Positions 1-8,127 are shown, counted from the stretch's first letter. The stretch: 45,903 nt of DNA from Pseudomonas sp. LB-090624 (GCF_003205205.1 NZ_QJRL01000035.1:1-45903); one strand, 5' to 3'. Translations and numbers: made by a program. Notes: generated by a model not told the origin, from the sequence alone.

Positions 1-78
1 GTGCAGATCTACAACACAGAGCGGCCTCACATGGCCCTGAAAAACAAAACGCCCGATGCGGTGCATCGGGCGTTTTGA
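1..78 (+). CDS. IS3-family transposase (OrfB/integrase core), C-terminal end only
   Basis: Only the last 25 codons are in the window, in frame from base 1. They contain the motif YNTERPHMALKNKTP, the C-terminal signature of IS3-family DDE transposases (rve integrase core; typically YN..RPH..L...TP). The catalytic DDE residues lie upstream, outside the window. The stop codon TGA is at 76-78 and sits inside a perfect hairpin (46-76), so the end of the coding sequence doubles as a terminator-like structure. Which IS subgroup this belongs to cannot be told from this fragment. Confidence 0.8.
   Translation: MQIYNTERPHMALKNKTPDAVHRAF
46..76 (+). terminator. Hairpin overlapping the transposase stop codon
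   Basis: AAAACGCCCGATGC at 46-59 and GCATCGGGCGTTTT at 63-76 are perfect reverse complements separated by 3 bases. The right arm ends in TTTT, so it resembles an intrinsic terminator, and it could work in both directions because the left arm starts with AAAA. It could stop transcription leaving the IS, and could also stop serA transcripts arriving on the minus strand. Confidence 0.6.
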
Positions 79-138
79 GGTCTATCGGGCTACCTGAACA
101 GGTGTAAACCTATTTCAGGACTAGACATGCAAGCAAAC

Positions 139-1368
139 TTAGAACAGGACGCGGGAACGGATGGTGCCCTTGACCTGTTGCAGTTTCTCTTGCGCCAGGT
201 CGGAGTACTCGGCGTCAACGTCGATTACCACGTAACCGACTTTCTCGTTGGTCTGCAGGAACTGACCGGAGATGTTGATGCCGTTCTCGGCGAAGACCTT
301 GTTGATCTCGCTGAGCACGCCCGGGATGTTTTCGTGGATGTGCAGCAGACGGTGCTTGCCTGGGTGAGCCGGCAGGGCCACTTCCGGGAAGTTGACCGAG
401 GACACCGAGGTACCGTTGTCGCTGTACTTGACCAGCTTTTCGGCCACTTCCAGGCCGATGTTGGCCTGGGCTTCGGCAGTGGAGCCACCAATGTGCGGGG
501 TCAGGATGACGTTGTCCAGGCCACGCAGCGGGCTTTCGAACTCTTCGTCGTTGGAGCGCGGCTCGACCGGGAACACATCGATGGCAGCGCCGATCAGGTG
601 CTTGTCCTTGATGGCGGCAGCCAGGTGGTCCAGTTCGACCACGGTGCCACGGGCGGCGTTGATCAGGATTGCGCCCTTCTTCATTGCACGGATTTCCTTC
701 TCGCCGATCATCCACTGGGTGGATGGCAGCTCAGGCACATGCAGCGAAACGATGTCGGCCAGGCCCAGCAGCTCGTTCAGGCTGGTGACCTGCACGGCGT
801 TGCCCAGCGGCAGCTTGGTCAGTGGGTCGAAGAAGTACACCTGCATGCCCAGGTTCTCGGCCAGGACCGACAGCTGGGTACCGATCGAGCCATAGCCGAC
901 GATGCCCAGTTTCTTGCCGCGGATTTCGAACGAGTTGGCCGCGCTCTTGATCCAGCCGCCACGGTGGCAGGAGGCGTTTTTCTCAGGGATGCCGCGCAGC
1001 AGCAGGATGGCTTCGGCCAGCACCAGCTCGGCCACCGAACGGGTGTTCGAGTAAGGCGCGTTGAACACGGCGATACCGCGCTCGCGGGCAGCTGCCAGGT
1101 CAACCTGGTTGGTGCCGATGCAGAAGCAGCCCACAGCGACCAGTTTCTTGGCGCAGTCGAAGATCTCTTCGGTGAGCTGAGTGCGCGAACGGATGCCGAT
1201 GAAGTGGGCATCGGCGATCTTTTCCTTCAGCTCGGCTTCCGGCAACGAACCAGTGAGGTATTCGATGTTGGTGTAGCCGGCGGCCTTGAGGGTATCGACC
1301 GCGTTCTGGTGCACACCTTCAAGAAGAAGGAACCGGATCTTGCTCTTGTCGAGAGAAGTCTTGCTCAT
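139..1368 (-). CDS. serA: D-3-phosphoglycerate dehydrogenase SerA
   Basis: Oxidises 3-phosphoglycerate to 3-phosphohydroxypyruvate with NAD+, the first step of serine synthesis in the cytoplasm. The 409-residue product starts MSKTSLDKSK, the usual start of gamma-proteobacterial SerA. The frame stays open far upstream, but that extension is not SerA-like. The D-isomer dehydrogenase fold has the nucleotide-binding motif VGYGSIG at about residues 157-163, catalytic Arg240 (NAARGT), Glu269 and His292 (PHIGGST). A C-terminal ACT domain (about 338-409) is the usual site of serine feedback. The enzyme also reduces 2-oxoglutarate to D-2-hydroxyglutarate in related bacteria, which fits the divergent neighbour. 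Its 3' end is only 11 bp from an IS end, so its native terminator may be lost. Confidence 0.97.
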   Translation of the reverse strand: MSKTSLDKSKIRFLLLEGVHQNAVDTLKAAGYTNIEYLTGSLPEAELKEKIADAHFIGIRSRTQLTEEIFDCAKKLVAVGCFCIGTNQVDLAAARERGIAVFNAPYSNTRSVAELVLAEAILLLRGIPEKNASCHRGGWIKSAANSFEIRGKKLGIVGYGSIGTQLSVLAENLGMQVYFFDPLTKLPLGNAVQVTSLNELLGLADIVSLHVPELPSTQWMIGEKEIRAMKKGAILINAARGTVVELDHLAAAIKDKHLIGAAIDVFPVEPRSNDEEFESPLRGLDNVILTPHIGGSTAEAQANIGLEVAEKLVKYSDNGTSVSSVNFPEVALPAHPGKHRLLHIHENIPGVLSEINKVFAENGINISGQFLQTNEKVGYVVIDVDAEYSDLAQEKLQQVKGTIRSRVLF

Positions 1369-1452
1369 CTGCGTAAACCTGTATCCCGGAGAAAAAATGG
1401 CGAGGGGTGATGCCAGGCGCGAGGGCAGCCTTAGCATGAACAGCGGGAGGGC

Positions 1453-1464
1453 TATGCTAGCATA
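1453..1464. promoter_or_regulatory. Perfect 12-bp palindrome in the serA / D2HGDH divergent region
   Basis: TATGCTAGCATA lies roughly midway between the divergent starts at 1368 and 1540. Each half can be read as a -10-like TATGCT on its own strand, so it could be a shared promoter core or an operator. No convincing -35 element was found on either side. The role is inferred from position and symmetry only. Confidence 0.35.
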
Positions 1465-1539
1465 CGCGACACAATCTGAGCTTATCCCGACAGGTGAAGA
1501 GTGCTCAGGGTGACTATGAATAAGTCGAGAGTTCCAGCG

Positions 1540-2946
1540 ATGACCCACCCCGCTGTTATTGAAGAACTGATGACCCTGGTCGACCCTGGTAAGGTCCTGA
1601 CCGACGCGGCTTCTCTCGAAGCCTACGGTAAGGATTGGACCAAGCATTACCCGCCAGCCCCCAGTGCCATCGTCCTGCCCAAGACGGTCGAGCAGGTTCA
1701 GGCGATCGTCCGCTGGGCCAATACGCACAAGGTGGCACTGGTGCCGTCGGGCGGGCGCACCGGGCTTTCTGCGGGCGCCGTGGCGGCCAATGGCGAGGTT
1801 GTGGTCGCCTTCGACTATATGAACCAGATTCTCGACTTCAATGCCTTCGACCGCACCGTGGTCTGCCAGCCAGGGGTGATCACCCGTCAGCTGCAAGCCT
1901 ACGCTGAAGAGCAAGGTCTGTATTACCCGGTGGACTTCGCTTCCAGCGGCTCCAGCCAGATAGGCGGCAACATCGGCACCAATGCCGGCGGGATCAAGGT
2001 GATTCGCTACGGCATGACCCGCAACTGGGTGGCCGGGCTGAAAGTGGTCACCGGCAAGGGCGAGTTGCTGGAACTGAACAAAGGCCTGATCAAGAACGCG
2101 ACCGGCTACGATCTGCGCCATATGTTCATTGGCGCCGAAGGCACACTGGGCTTCGTGGTCGAGGCCACCATGCGCCTGGACCGCGCACCGCGCAACCTCA
2201 CCGCCATGGTGCTGGGCACGCCGGACTTCGACTCGATCATGCCGGTGCTGCACGCTTTCCAGGGCAAGCTGGACCTCACTGCCTTCGAATTCTTCTCCGA
2301 TAAAGGCCTGGCCAAGATCCTCGCGCGTGGGGACGTACCAGCGCCGTTCGCGACCGACTGTCCGTTCTATGCCCTGCTGGAGTTCGAAGCCAGCACCGAG
2401 GAAGTGGCCAACCAGGCCCTGGCAACCTTCGAGCACTGCGTCGAGCAGGGCTGGGTGCTGGACGGGGTGATGAGCCAGAGCGAAACCCAGCTGAAAAACC
2501 TGTGGAAGCTACGCGAGTACCTGTCGGAAACCATTTCGCACTGGACCCCGTACAAGAACGACATCTCCGTCACGGTATCGAAGGTACCGGCGTTCCTGCG
2601 CGATATCGATGCCATCGTCGCCGAGCATTACCCGGATTACGAAGTGGTGTGGTACGGCCATATCGGCGACGGCAACCTGCACCTGAACATCCTCAAGCCA
2701 GAGCACATGAGCAAGGACGACTTCTTCGCCTCGTGCACCAAGGTCAACAAGTGGGTATTCGAGATCGTCGAGCGCTACCACGGCTCGATCTCTGCCGAGC
2801 ATGGCGTGGGCATGACCAAGCGCGACTACCTGGGCTACAGCCGCTCAGCCGAAGAAATTGCCTGCATGAAGGCAATAAAGGCCGTGTTCGACCCTAACGG
2901 CATCATGAATCCGGGTAAGATCTTCGCTCCTGAACAAAAGCAGTAA
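1540..2946 (+). CDS. D-2-hydroxyglutarate dehydrogenase (FAD-binding, GlcD-like)
   Basis: FAD-linked oxidase of the GlcD/VAO family, 468 residues from the ATG at 1540 (MTHPAVIEEL). In-frame GTG (1501) and ATG (1516) codons lie upstream, but homologues as I recall them begin at MT.PA. The FAD-binding PCMH domain has PSGGRTGLSAG near residue 70. The C-terminal oxidase domain has YGHIGDGNLHLN and ISAEHGVG near the end. The enzyme oxidises D-2-hydroxyglutarate to 2-oxoglutarate and passes electrons to the respiratory chain through an electron-transfer flavoprotein. In Pseudomonas it has been shown to recycle the D-2-hydroxyglutarate made by SerA, which is encoded divergently here. A D-lactate or glycolate substrate is possible from family alone; the SerA neighbour favours D-2-hydroxyglutarate. 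Confidence 0.88.
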   Translation: MTHPAVIEELMTLVDPGKVLTDAASLEAYGKDWTKHYPPAPSAIVLPKTVEQVQAIVRWANTHKVALVPSGGRTGLSAGAVAANGEVVVAFDYMNQILDFNAFDRTVVCQPGVITRQLQAYAEEQGLYYPVDFASSGSSQIGGNIGTNAGGIKVIRYGMTRNWVAGLKVVTGKGELLELNKGLIKNATGYDLRHMFIGAEGTLGFVVEATMRLDRAPRNLTAMVLGTPDFDSIMPVLHAFQGKLDLTAFEFFSDKGLAKILARGDVPAPFATDCPFYALLEFEASTEEVANQALATFEHCVEQGWVLDGVMSQSETQLKNLWKLREYLSETISHWTPYKNDISVTVSKVPAFLRDIDAIVAEHYPDYEVVWYGHIGDGNLHLNILKPEHMSKDDFFASCTKVNKWVFEIVERYHGSISAEHGVGMTKRDYLGYSRSAEEIACMKAIKAVFDPNGIMNPGKIFAPEQKQ

Positions 2947-2961
2947 TCAAAGGAGTCGGCC

Positions 2962-3627
2962 ATGAGTTACCAGCACCAGTACGTAGACGGCACACGCATC
3001 CACTTCCCGCTGGGCAAGGTGGTGTGCATCGGCCGGAACTATGCAGAGCATGCCAAGGAACTGGATAACCCGATCCCCACCGAACCGCTGCTGTTCATCA
3101 AGCCGGGGAGCTGCGTGGTGCCGGCTGAAGGCGGTTTCAAGATCCCGGCGGACCGCGGCTCGGTGCACTACGAGGCAGAAATTGCCGTGCTGCTGGGCAA
3201 GCCGCTGTCGACCCATCCGACCGAAGAAGAGGTCCTGGACGCCATTTCCGGTTACGCCCCGGCGCTGGACCTGACCCTGCGCGACGTGCAGGCCAAGCTG
3301 AAAGAGAAGGGCCTGCCGTGGGAACTGGCCAAAAGCTTCGACGGCGCCTGCGTGTTGCCGCCATTCGTCTCGGCTGCCAGCTTCGAGGATGTGACCGACA
3401 TCCCGGTGCGTCTGACCGTGAACGGCGAAGTGCGCCAGGACGGCAACAGCGCGATGATGCTCAACCCTATCGTGCCGATGATTCAGCACATGGCGGCGCA
3501 TTTCTCACTGCAGGCGGGTGATGTAATCCTGACCGGTACCCCTGCGGGTGTGGGGCCGTTCAATGTCGGGGATGAGCTGGTGCTCGAGCTGCCGGGTGTG
3601 AGCCGCTTCGAAAGCCGGGTGCTTTGA
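2962..3627 (+). CDS. Fumarylacetoacetate hydrolase family protein (acylpyruvase-like)
   Basis: A 221-residue protein with a single FAH domain, close in length and motifs to E. coli YcgM and human FAHD1. IGRNYAEHAKEL, the metal-ligand region VHYEAEIAVLLG and ILTGTPAGVGP are all present. Relatives hydrolyse acylpyruvates or decarboxylate oxaloacetate using Mg2+ or Mn2+. It starts 15 bp after the stop of the D-2-hydroxyglutarate dehydrogenase gene with an AGGAG ribosome-binding site, so the two form an operon. The true substrate cannot be read from sequence; clean-up of a 2-oxo acid by-product is a reasonable inference. Confidence 0.88.
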   Translation: MSYQHQYVDGTRIHFPLGKVVCIGRNYAEHAKELDNPIPTEPLLFIKPGSCVVPAEGGFKIPADRGSVHYEAEIAVLLGKPLSTHPTEEEVLDAISGYAPALDLTLRDVQAKLKEKGLPWELAKSFDGACVLPPFVSAASFEDVTDIPVRLTVNGEVRQDGNSAMMLNPIVPMIQHMAAHFSLQAGDVILTGTPAGVGPFNVGDELVLELPGVSRFESRVL

Positions 3628-3649
3628 GCCAAGACCGGGCAGGTCTCTT

Positions 3650-3665
3650 CGCGGGCAAGCCCGCG
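3650..3665. repeat. REP-type palindrome
   Basis: CGCGGGC-AA-GCCCGCG, preceded by CTCTT, matches the core of the P. putida REP element. It follows the FAH-family gene and may act as a transcript-end structure. Confidence 0.6.
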
Positions 3666-3747
3666 AGGAGGACGGCCCTGTTTACCGATTTTTCACACCT
3701 CATCCGGATAATGCGCGCACCTACGTCCATTTCCCCAGGATCACCGC

Positions 3748-4668
3748 ATGCCATCCTCCTCCAGCGTCCCGGTCACCCCTAAGCGTCGTTTCTACCTGCG
3801 CTGGCCCTTCGGCCTGGCCGTGGCGGCAGTGATCGGCTATGGCGTGGCCGTGGCCATGCACTGGGATGACCGCGGTGCACTGTGGGTAAGAGAAAGCTTC
3901 GAAAGCACCGCCGAGCGTAGCGAAAGCGTGTGGTTGCCGGATTACCAGGTCGATATCAATGCCAAGGCGTTACCGGGCATGGACGATGATGAAGCTTCGG
4001 ACGTGGCTTTCAATCCGCACACCCGCACCCTGTTCGCGGTGATGGGCAAGAACCCGTTTCTGGTCGAGCTGAATCTGGATGGCGATGTACTGCGCAAGAT
4101 CCCGCTCAACGGCTGGAACAACCCGGAAGGCGTCGCCGTGCTGGAAGACGGTTACCTGGCCATCACCGATGAGCGCCTGCACGACCTGACCTTGGTCAAG
4201 GTGGATGCACAAACGGCTTCACTTAATCACGATGACTTCAAAAGCTACGACCTGGGCCGGTCGGTAAAGAGCAACAAGGGCTTCGAGGCTGTAGCCTGGG
4301 ACCCACTGCGCCAGCGCCTGATCATCGGCGAGGAGCGCCCGCCCAAGCTGTACACCTGGAACACCGATGGCCGTAGCCCGCTCAAGGGTGACAAGCAGCC
4401 GCTGCCCAGCGATGAACTCGACCTGCGCAATCTTTCGGCGCTGGGTGTCGACCCGCGCACCGGCCACCTGCTGGTGTTGTCGGCCGACTCCAACATGCTG
4501 TTGGAACTGGACGAGCAGGGCCAGCAGGTCAGCTTCATGACCTTGCTGGGCGGCTTCAATGGCCTTGGTGACACCATTCCGCGTGCCGAGGGAGTGTCCA
4601 TGGACGACAAGGGCAACCTGTACATGGTCAGCGAGCCGGCGTTGTTCTATCGCTTCAGGAAAAACTGA
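3748..4668 (+). CDS. SdiA-regulated domain (YjiK-like) protein, copy 1
   Basis: A 306-residue protein with one N-terminal hydrophobic segment (about residues 20-38, WPFGLAVAAVIGYGVAVAM) that looks like an uncleaved anchor. A periplasmic beta-propeller-like domain of the SdiA-regulated/YjiK family follows. Repeated elements such as DVAFNPHTRTLFAV, NPEGVAVLEDGYLAITDER and NKGFEAVAWDP are typical blades. The biochemical function of the family is unknown; SdiA regulation was described only in enterobacteria. A paralogue follows 90 bp downstream on the same strand with matching blade motifs, so this is a tandem duplication. Confidence 0.82.
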   Translation: MPSSSSVPVTPKRRFYLRWPFGLAVAAVIGYGVAVAMHWDDRGALWVRESFESTAERSESVWLPDYQVDINAKALPGMDDDEASDVAFNPHTRTLFAVMGKNPFLVELNLDGDVLRKIPLNGWNNPEGVAVLEDGYLAITDERLHDLTLVKVDAQTASLNHDDFKSYDLGRSVKSNKGFEAVAWDPLRQRLIIGEERPPKLYTWNTDGRSPLKGDKQPLPSDELDLRNLSALGVDPRTGHLLVLSADSNMLLELDEQGQQVSFMTLLGGFNGLGDTIPRAEGVSMDDKGNLYMVSEPALFYRFRKN

Positions 4669-4758
4669 CAGCAGTTTCAGGCTTTTCGGATGCTGGCATT
4701 AAGCTTTACTTCAGTTGTTCGTGGTTAGATTCGCCATCCTTGTGTCGAGTCTGTCTTT

Positions 4759-5661
4759 ATGCGTCGTTGCGTTCGCTTTTTCCTTGCCGTGGCCGTTGTC
4801 GGCCTGTTCCTGCTTGGCTGGGCCGGGCAGGAGTTTCGTCTGTACGAGCGTGGTTGGTTCAACCTCAAGACCTGGTGGCAGCCTGCCGAGCAAAGCATTG
4901 GCCTGGACCGCTACCGGGTGGTGGTGGAGGCGCAGCCGATCGAAGGGCTGGATGACGACGTATCGGCGCTGACCTACGACCCCGACCGCAAGACCCTGTT
5001 CACCGTCACCAATGCCCGTTCGGAGCTGATCGAACTGTCGCTGGATGGGCGTATTTTACGCCGCGTACCGCTGACCGGCTTCGGTGACCCGGAAGCCGTG
5101 GAGTATGTAGGGCCAAACAGCTACGTGATCACCGACGAGCGCCAGCAGCGGCTGATCCGCGTGCGCCTGGACGACGATACGCTGTTTCTCGATGCCGGCG
5201 ATGCCGAGCAGCTCAGCCTGGGCATTGGCCTGAACGGCAACAAAGGTTTCGAGGGGCTGGCCTATGATTCGGCTGGCAAGCGCCTTTTCGTAGCCAAGGA
5301 GCGTGACCCGATGCTGATCTACGAGGTGCACGGCTTCCCGCATGACACCCCGGAAAAACCCTACGCCGTGCATGTGGTGCAGGACCGCAAGCGCGATTCA
5401 CGGCTGTTCGTGCGGGACCTGTCGAGTTTGCAGTTCGATGAGCGCAGCGGGCATTTGCTGGCATTGTCGGACGAGTCGCGGCTGGTGCTTGAGCTGGATG
5501 TCGAGGGGCGGCCGTTGAGTACCTTGTCGTTGCGCAAGGGCTTCCAGGGGTTGCAGGCGACGGTGCCGCAGGCGGAGGGGATTGCGATGGATGAGGCCGG
5601 GACCATCTATCTGGTCAGTGAGCCGAACCTGTTCTATGTGTTCAGGCAGCCGACTGATTGA
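4759..5661 (+). CDS. SdiA-regulated domain (YjiK-like) protein, copy 2
   Basis: A 300-residue paralogue of the preceding gene. It has a short N-terminal membrane segment (about residues 7-22, FFLAVAVVGLFLLGWA) and the same propeller motifs: VSALTYDPDRKTLFTV, DPEAVEYVGPNSYVITDER, NKGFEGLAYDS, and a shared ending (VSEPNLFYVFR here, VSEPALFYRFR in copy 1). The start is the ATG at 4759; overlapping frames upstream are shadows. Function unknown. Co-orientation and the 90-bp gap leave room for a shared transcript. Confidence 0.82.
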   Translation: MRRCVRFFLAVAVVGLFLLGWAGQEFRLYERGWFNLKTWWQPAEQSIGLDRYRVVVEAQPIEGLDDDVSALTYDPDRKTLFTVTNARSELIELSLDGRILRRVPLTGFGDPEAVEYVGPNSYVITDERQQRLIRVRLDDDTLFLDAGDAEQLSLGIGLNGNKGFEGLAYDSAGKRLFVAKERDPMLIYEVHGFPHDTPEKPYAVHVVQDRKRDSRLFVRDLSSLQFDERSGHLLALSDESRLVLELDVEGRPLSTLSLRKGFQGLQATVPQAEGIAMDEAGTIYLVSEPNLFYVFRQPTD

Positions 5662-5678
5662 TCGCCTGTCAGGGCCTA

Positions 5679-5760
5679 TTCGCGGGTAAACCCGCTCCTA
5701 GAAGGTATCGCCACGGTTCCAGGCCTGTGGGGTACCTGTGGGAGCGGGTTTACCCGCGAA
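5679..5760. repeat. Pair of inverted REP elements (BIME-like)
   Basis: TTCGCGGGTAAACCCGCTCC at 5679-5698 is matched perfectly by its reverse complement at 5741-5760, with 42 bases between. Each arm is itself a small palindrome (GCGGGTAAACCCGC). This is the classic P. putida REP sequence in inverted orientation. It sits between the convergent yjiK-like and rpiA genes, where it can fold into a large stem and act as a two-way transcript end. Confidence 0.85.
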
Positions 5761-5765
5761 GGGTT

Positions 5766-6440
5766 TTACTCGGCCTTCAGGCTCTTCACGCCTTCAGCGG
5801 TACCCAGCAGCAGCAGATCCGCCGGCCGCGCCGCGAACAGGCCGTTGGTCACCACGCCAACGATGGCGTTGATCTGCGCTTCCAGTTCCACCGGGTTGGT
5901 GATCTGCAGGTTGAACACGTCGAGGATCACGTTGCCGTTGTCGGTGACCACGCCCTCACGGTACACCGGGTCGCCTCCCAGCTTGACCAGCTGGCGTGCC
6001 ACGTGGCTGCGGGCCATCGGGATCACTTCGACCGGCAGCGGGAAGGAACCCAGTACCGGTACCAGCTTGCTGGCGTCGGCGATGCAGATGAAGGTCTTGG
6101 CCACCGCGGCGACGATTTTCTCGCGGGTCAGGGCCGCGCCGCCGCCCTTGATCAGGTTCAGGTGCGCGTCGCTCTCGTCGGCACCGTCCACATAGAACTC
6201 CAGTTCGCTGACGCTGTTCAGCTCATAGACCGGGATGCCGTGGCCCTTCAGGCGCTGGGCAGTGGCTTCGGAGCTGGCGACGGCGCCATCGAAGGCGGTC
6301 TTGTGCTGAGCCAGGGCATCGATGAAGAAATTGGCGGTCGAACCGGTACCGACGCCGACTACGCTCTTTTCATCCAGCTTGGGCAGAATGAAGTCGACAG
6401 CGGCCTGGGCGACGGCCTGTTTGAGTTGGTCCTGGGTCAT
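5766..6440 (-). CDS. rpiA: Ribose-5-phosphate isomerase A
   Basis: Interconverts ribose 5-phosphate and ribulose 5-phosphate in the pentose phosphate pathway. The 224-residue length is normal for RpiA. Conserved motifs are VGVGTGSTANFFIDAL (phosphate-binding loop), DGADESD (catalytic Asp) and IKGGGAALTREKI. The ATG at 6438-6440 is the only start that gives the standard N-terminus MTQDQLKQAVA. It is divergent from ilvA with 134 bp between them; a TATACT hexamer on the minus strand at 6481-6486 is a possible -10 box. Confidence 0.97.
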   Translation of the reverse strand: MTQDQLKQAVAQAAVDFILPKLDEKSVVGVGTGSTANFFIDALAQHKTAFDGAVASSEATAQRLKGHGIPVYELNSVSELEFYVDGADESDAHLNLIKGGGAALTREKIVAAVAKTFICIADASKLVPVLGSFPLPVEVIPMARSHVARQLVKLGGDPVYREGVVTDNGNVILDVFNLQITNPVELEAQINAIVGVVTNGLFAARPADLLLLGTAEGVKSLKAE

Positions 6441-6574
6441 GCGGGCTCCGAAAGGGGCAGGGGCGGTTTCAAAGTTGCCTAGTATAACGGCTCGCAGGGC
6501 TTTGCTGTGGTCGCCCGACGTAGCGCTGGGGTAGACTCCCAGCCCTTGTCCCGCGGCCCAGTGATGCTTTCCCG

Positions 6575-8089
6575 ATGCTCGAACAGTACGTCAAGAAGAT
6601 CCTCACCTCGCGCGTCTATGACGTTGCCGTCGAAACCCCGTTGCAGAGCGCCGGGCAGCTGAGCAAGCGCCTCGGCAACCAGATCCTGCTAAAGCGCGAA
6701 GACCTGCAGCCGGTATTCTCGTTCAAGATCCGCGGGGCGTACAACAAGCTGGCCCAGCTGAGCCCGGAAGAACTTGCCCGCGGCGTGGTCACCGCCTCGG
6801 CCGGCAACCACGCCCAGGGCTTGGCCCTGGCGGCCCGTGAAATGGGCATCAAGGCCACCATCGTGATGCCCAAGACCACCCCGGAGATCAAGGTCGAAGG
6901 CGTGCGTTCCCGCGGCGGCAAGGTGGTGCTGCATGGCGACTCCTTCCCCGAGGCGCTGGCCTACTCGCTGAAACTGGTCGATGAAAAAGGCTTCGTCTAC
7001 GTCCACCCTTATGACGATCCGCACACCATCGCCGGGCAGGGCACCGTGGCCATGGAAATCCTGCGCCAGCACCCTGGCCAACTGGATGCGATCTTCGTGC
7101 CCGTGGGCGGCGGTGGCCTGATCGCCGGTATTGCCGCCTACGTGAAGTACCTGCGCCCGGAAATCAAGGTCATCGGCGTAGAGCCGGATGACTCGAACTG
7201 CTTGCAGGCAGCGATGGCTGCCGGTGAGCGCGTGGTATTGCCGCAGGTCGGGCTGTTTGCCGACGGCGTGGCGGTGGCGCAGATCGGCCAGCATACCTTT
7301 GATATCTGCCGCCTTCATGTGGATGAGGTCGTTACCGTCAGCACCGACGAAATCTGCGCAGCCATCAAGGATATCTACGACGATACCCGCTCGATCACCG
7401 AACCTGCTGGCGCATTGGGTGTGGCTGGCATCAAGAAGTATGTCGAGCTGTACGGCGTGACCGGCCAGACCCTGGTGGCCATCGATTCTGGCGCCAACGT
7501 TAACTTCGACCGCCTGCGCCATGTGGCCGAGCGTGCCGAACTGGGTGAAAAGCGCGAAGCGATCATCGCTGTGACCATCCCCGAGCGCCCGGGCAGCTTC
7601 AAGGCCTTCTGCGAGGCTATCGGCAAGCGCCAGATCACCGAATTCAACTACCGCAAGCACACTTCGGACGAAGCACACATTTTTGTCGGTGTGCAGACCC
7701 ACCCCGAAAACGACCCGCGTGCAGCGCTGGTGCAGCAACTGATCGATCAGGGCTTCCCGGTTACCGACCTGACCGACAATGAGTTGGCCAAGCTGCACAT
7801 TCGCCATATGGTCGGCGGCCATTCGGCCGGCGCCAGTGACGAGATGGTGCTGCGCTTCGAATTCCCTGAGCGGCCGGGCGCGTTGTTCAACTTCCTCAAC
7901 AAGCTGGGCGGGCGCTGGAATATCTCGATGTTCCATTACCGCAACCATGGCGCGGCCGACGGGCGCGTGGTGGCCGGGCTGCAGGTGCCGGAGGAGGAGC
8001 GCCACCTGGTGCCGGCGGCGCTGGCCAAAATTGGTTACCCCTATTGGGACGAAACCGAGAACCCGGCTTACAAGCTGTTCCTGGGCTGA
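6575..8089 (+). CDS. ilvA: Biosynthetic threonine ammonia-lyase (threonine dehydratase)
   Basis: Converts L-threonine to 2-oxobutanoate, the committed step of isoleucine synthesis, using PLP. At 504 residues it is the long, biosynthetic form. The catalytic domain has FSFKIRGAYNK (Schiff-base lysine), SAGNHAQGLA, and the phosphate loop VGGGGLIAG. Two C-terminal ACT-like regulatory repeats begin near IIAVTIPERPGSFKAFC and MVLRFEFPERPGALFNFL, which fits isoleucine inhibition and valine activation. The start MLEQYVKKIL is the usual one for the family. ilvD, for a later step of the same pathway, lies 23 kb away in this window. Confidence 0.97.
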   Translation: MLEQYVKKILTSRVYDVAVETPLQSAGQLSKRLGNQILLKREDLQPVFSFKIRGAYNKLAQLSPEELARGVVTASAGNHAQGLALAAREMGIKATIVMPKTTPEIKVEGVRSRGGKVVLHGDSFPEALAYSLKLVDEKGFVYVHPYDDPHTIAGQGTVAMEILRQHPGQLDAIFVPVGGGGLIAGIAAYVKYLRPEIKVIGVEPDDSNCLQAAMAAGERVVLPQVGLFADGVAVAQIGQHTFDICRLHVDEVVTVSTDEICAAIKDIYDDTRSITEPAGALGVAGIKKYVELYGVTGQTLVAIDSGANVNFDRLRHVAERAELGEKREAIIAVTIPERPGSFKAFCEAIGKRQITEFNYRKHTSDEAHIFVGVQTHPENDPRAALVQQLIDQGFPVTDLTDNELAKLHIRHMVGGHSAGASDEMVLRFEFPERPGALFNFLNKLGGRWNISMFHYRNHGAADGRVVAGLQVPEEERHLVPAALAKIGYPYWDETENPAYKLFLG

Positions 8090-8127
8090 GCGGCTACGCT
8101 TGGCTTATCGCTCAAGGATGTGACGTC

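Larger units (their letters stand above)
1..127 (+). mobile_element. Right end of an IS3-family insertion sequence (partial)
   Basis: The window opens inside the 3' end of an IS3-type transposase gene and runs through the terminal inverted repeat. After the transposase stop at 76-78 there are about 50 non-coding bases, ending in a motif that begins TGTAAACC at 103 and finishes GGACTAGACA at 127. This resembles the TG...CA ends of IS3-family elements, as far as I recall them. Host sequence resumes at about 128, and the serA stop lies at 139-141. The left end of the element lies outside the window, so neither its completeness nor a target-site duplication can be checked here. Confidence 0.75.

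Noticed and set aside
139..2436. A 765-codon minus-strand frame covering serA and most of the divergent gene
   Set aside because: Only the part from MSKTSL (1368) is SerA. The upstream extension lies antisense to the FAD dehydrogenase and has shadow-type composition.
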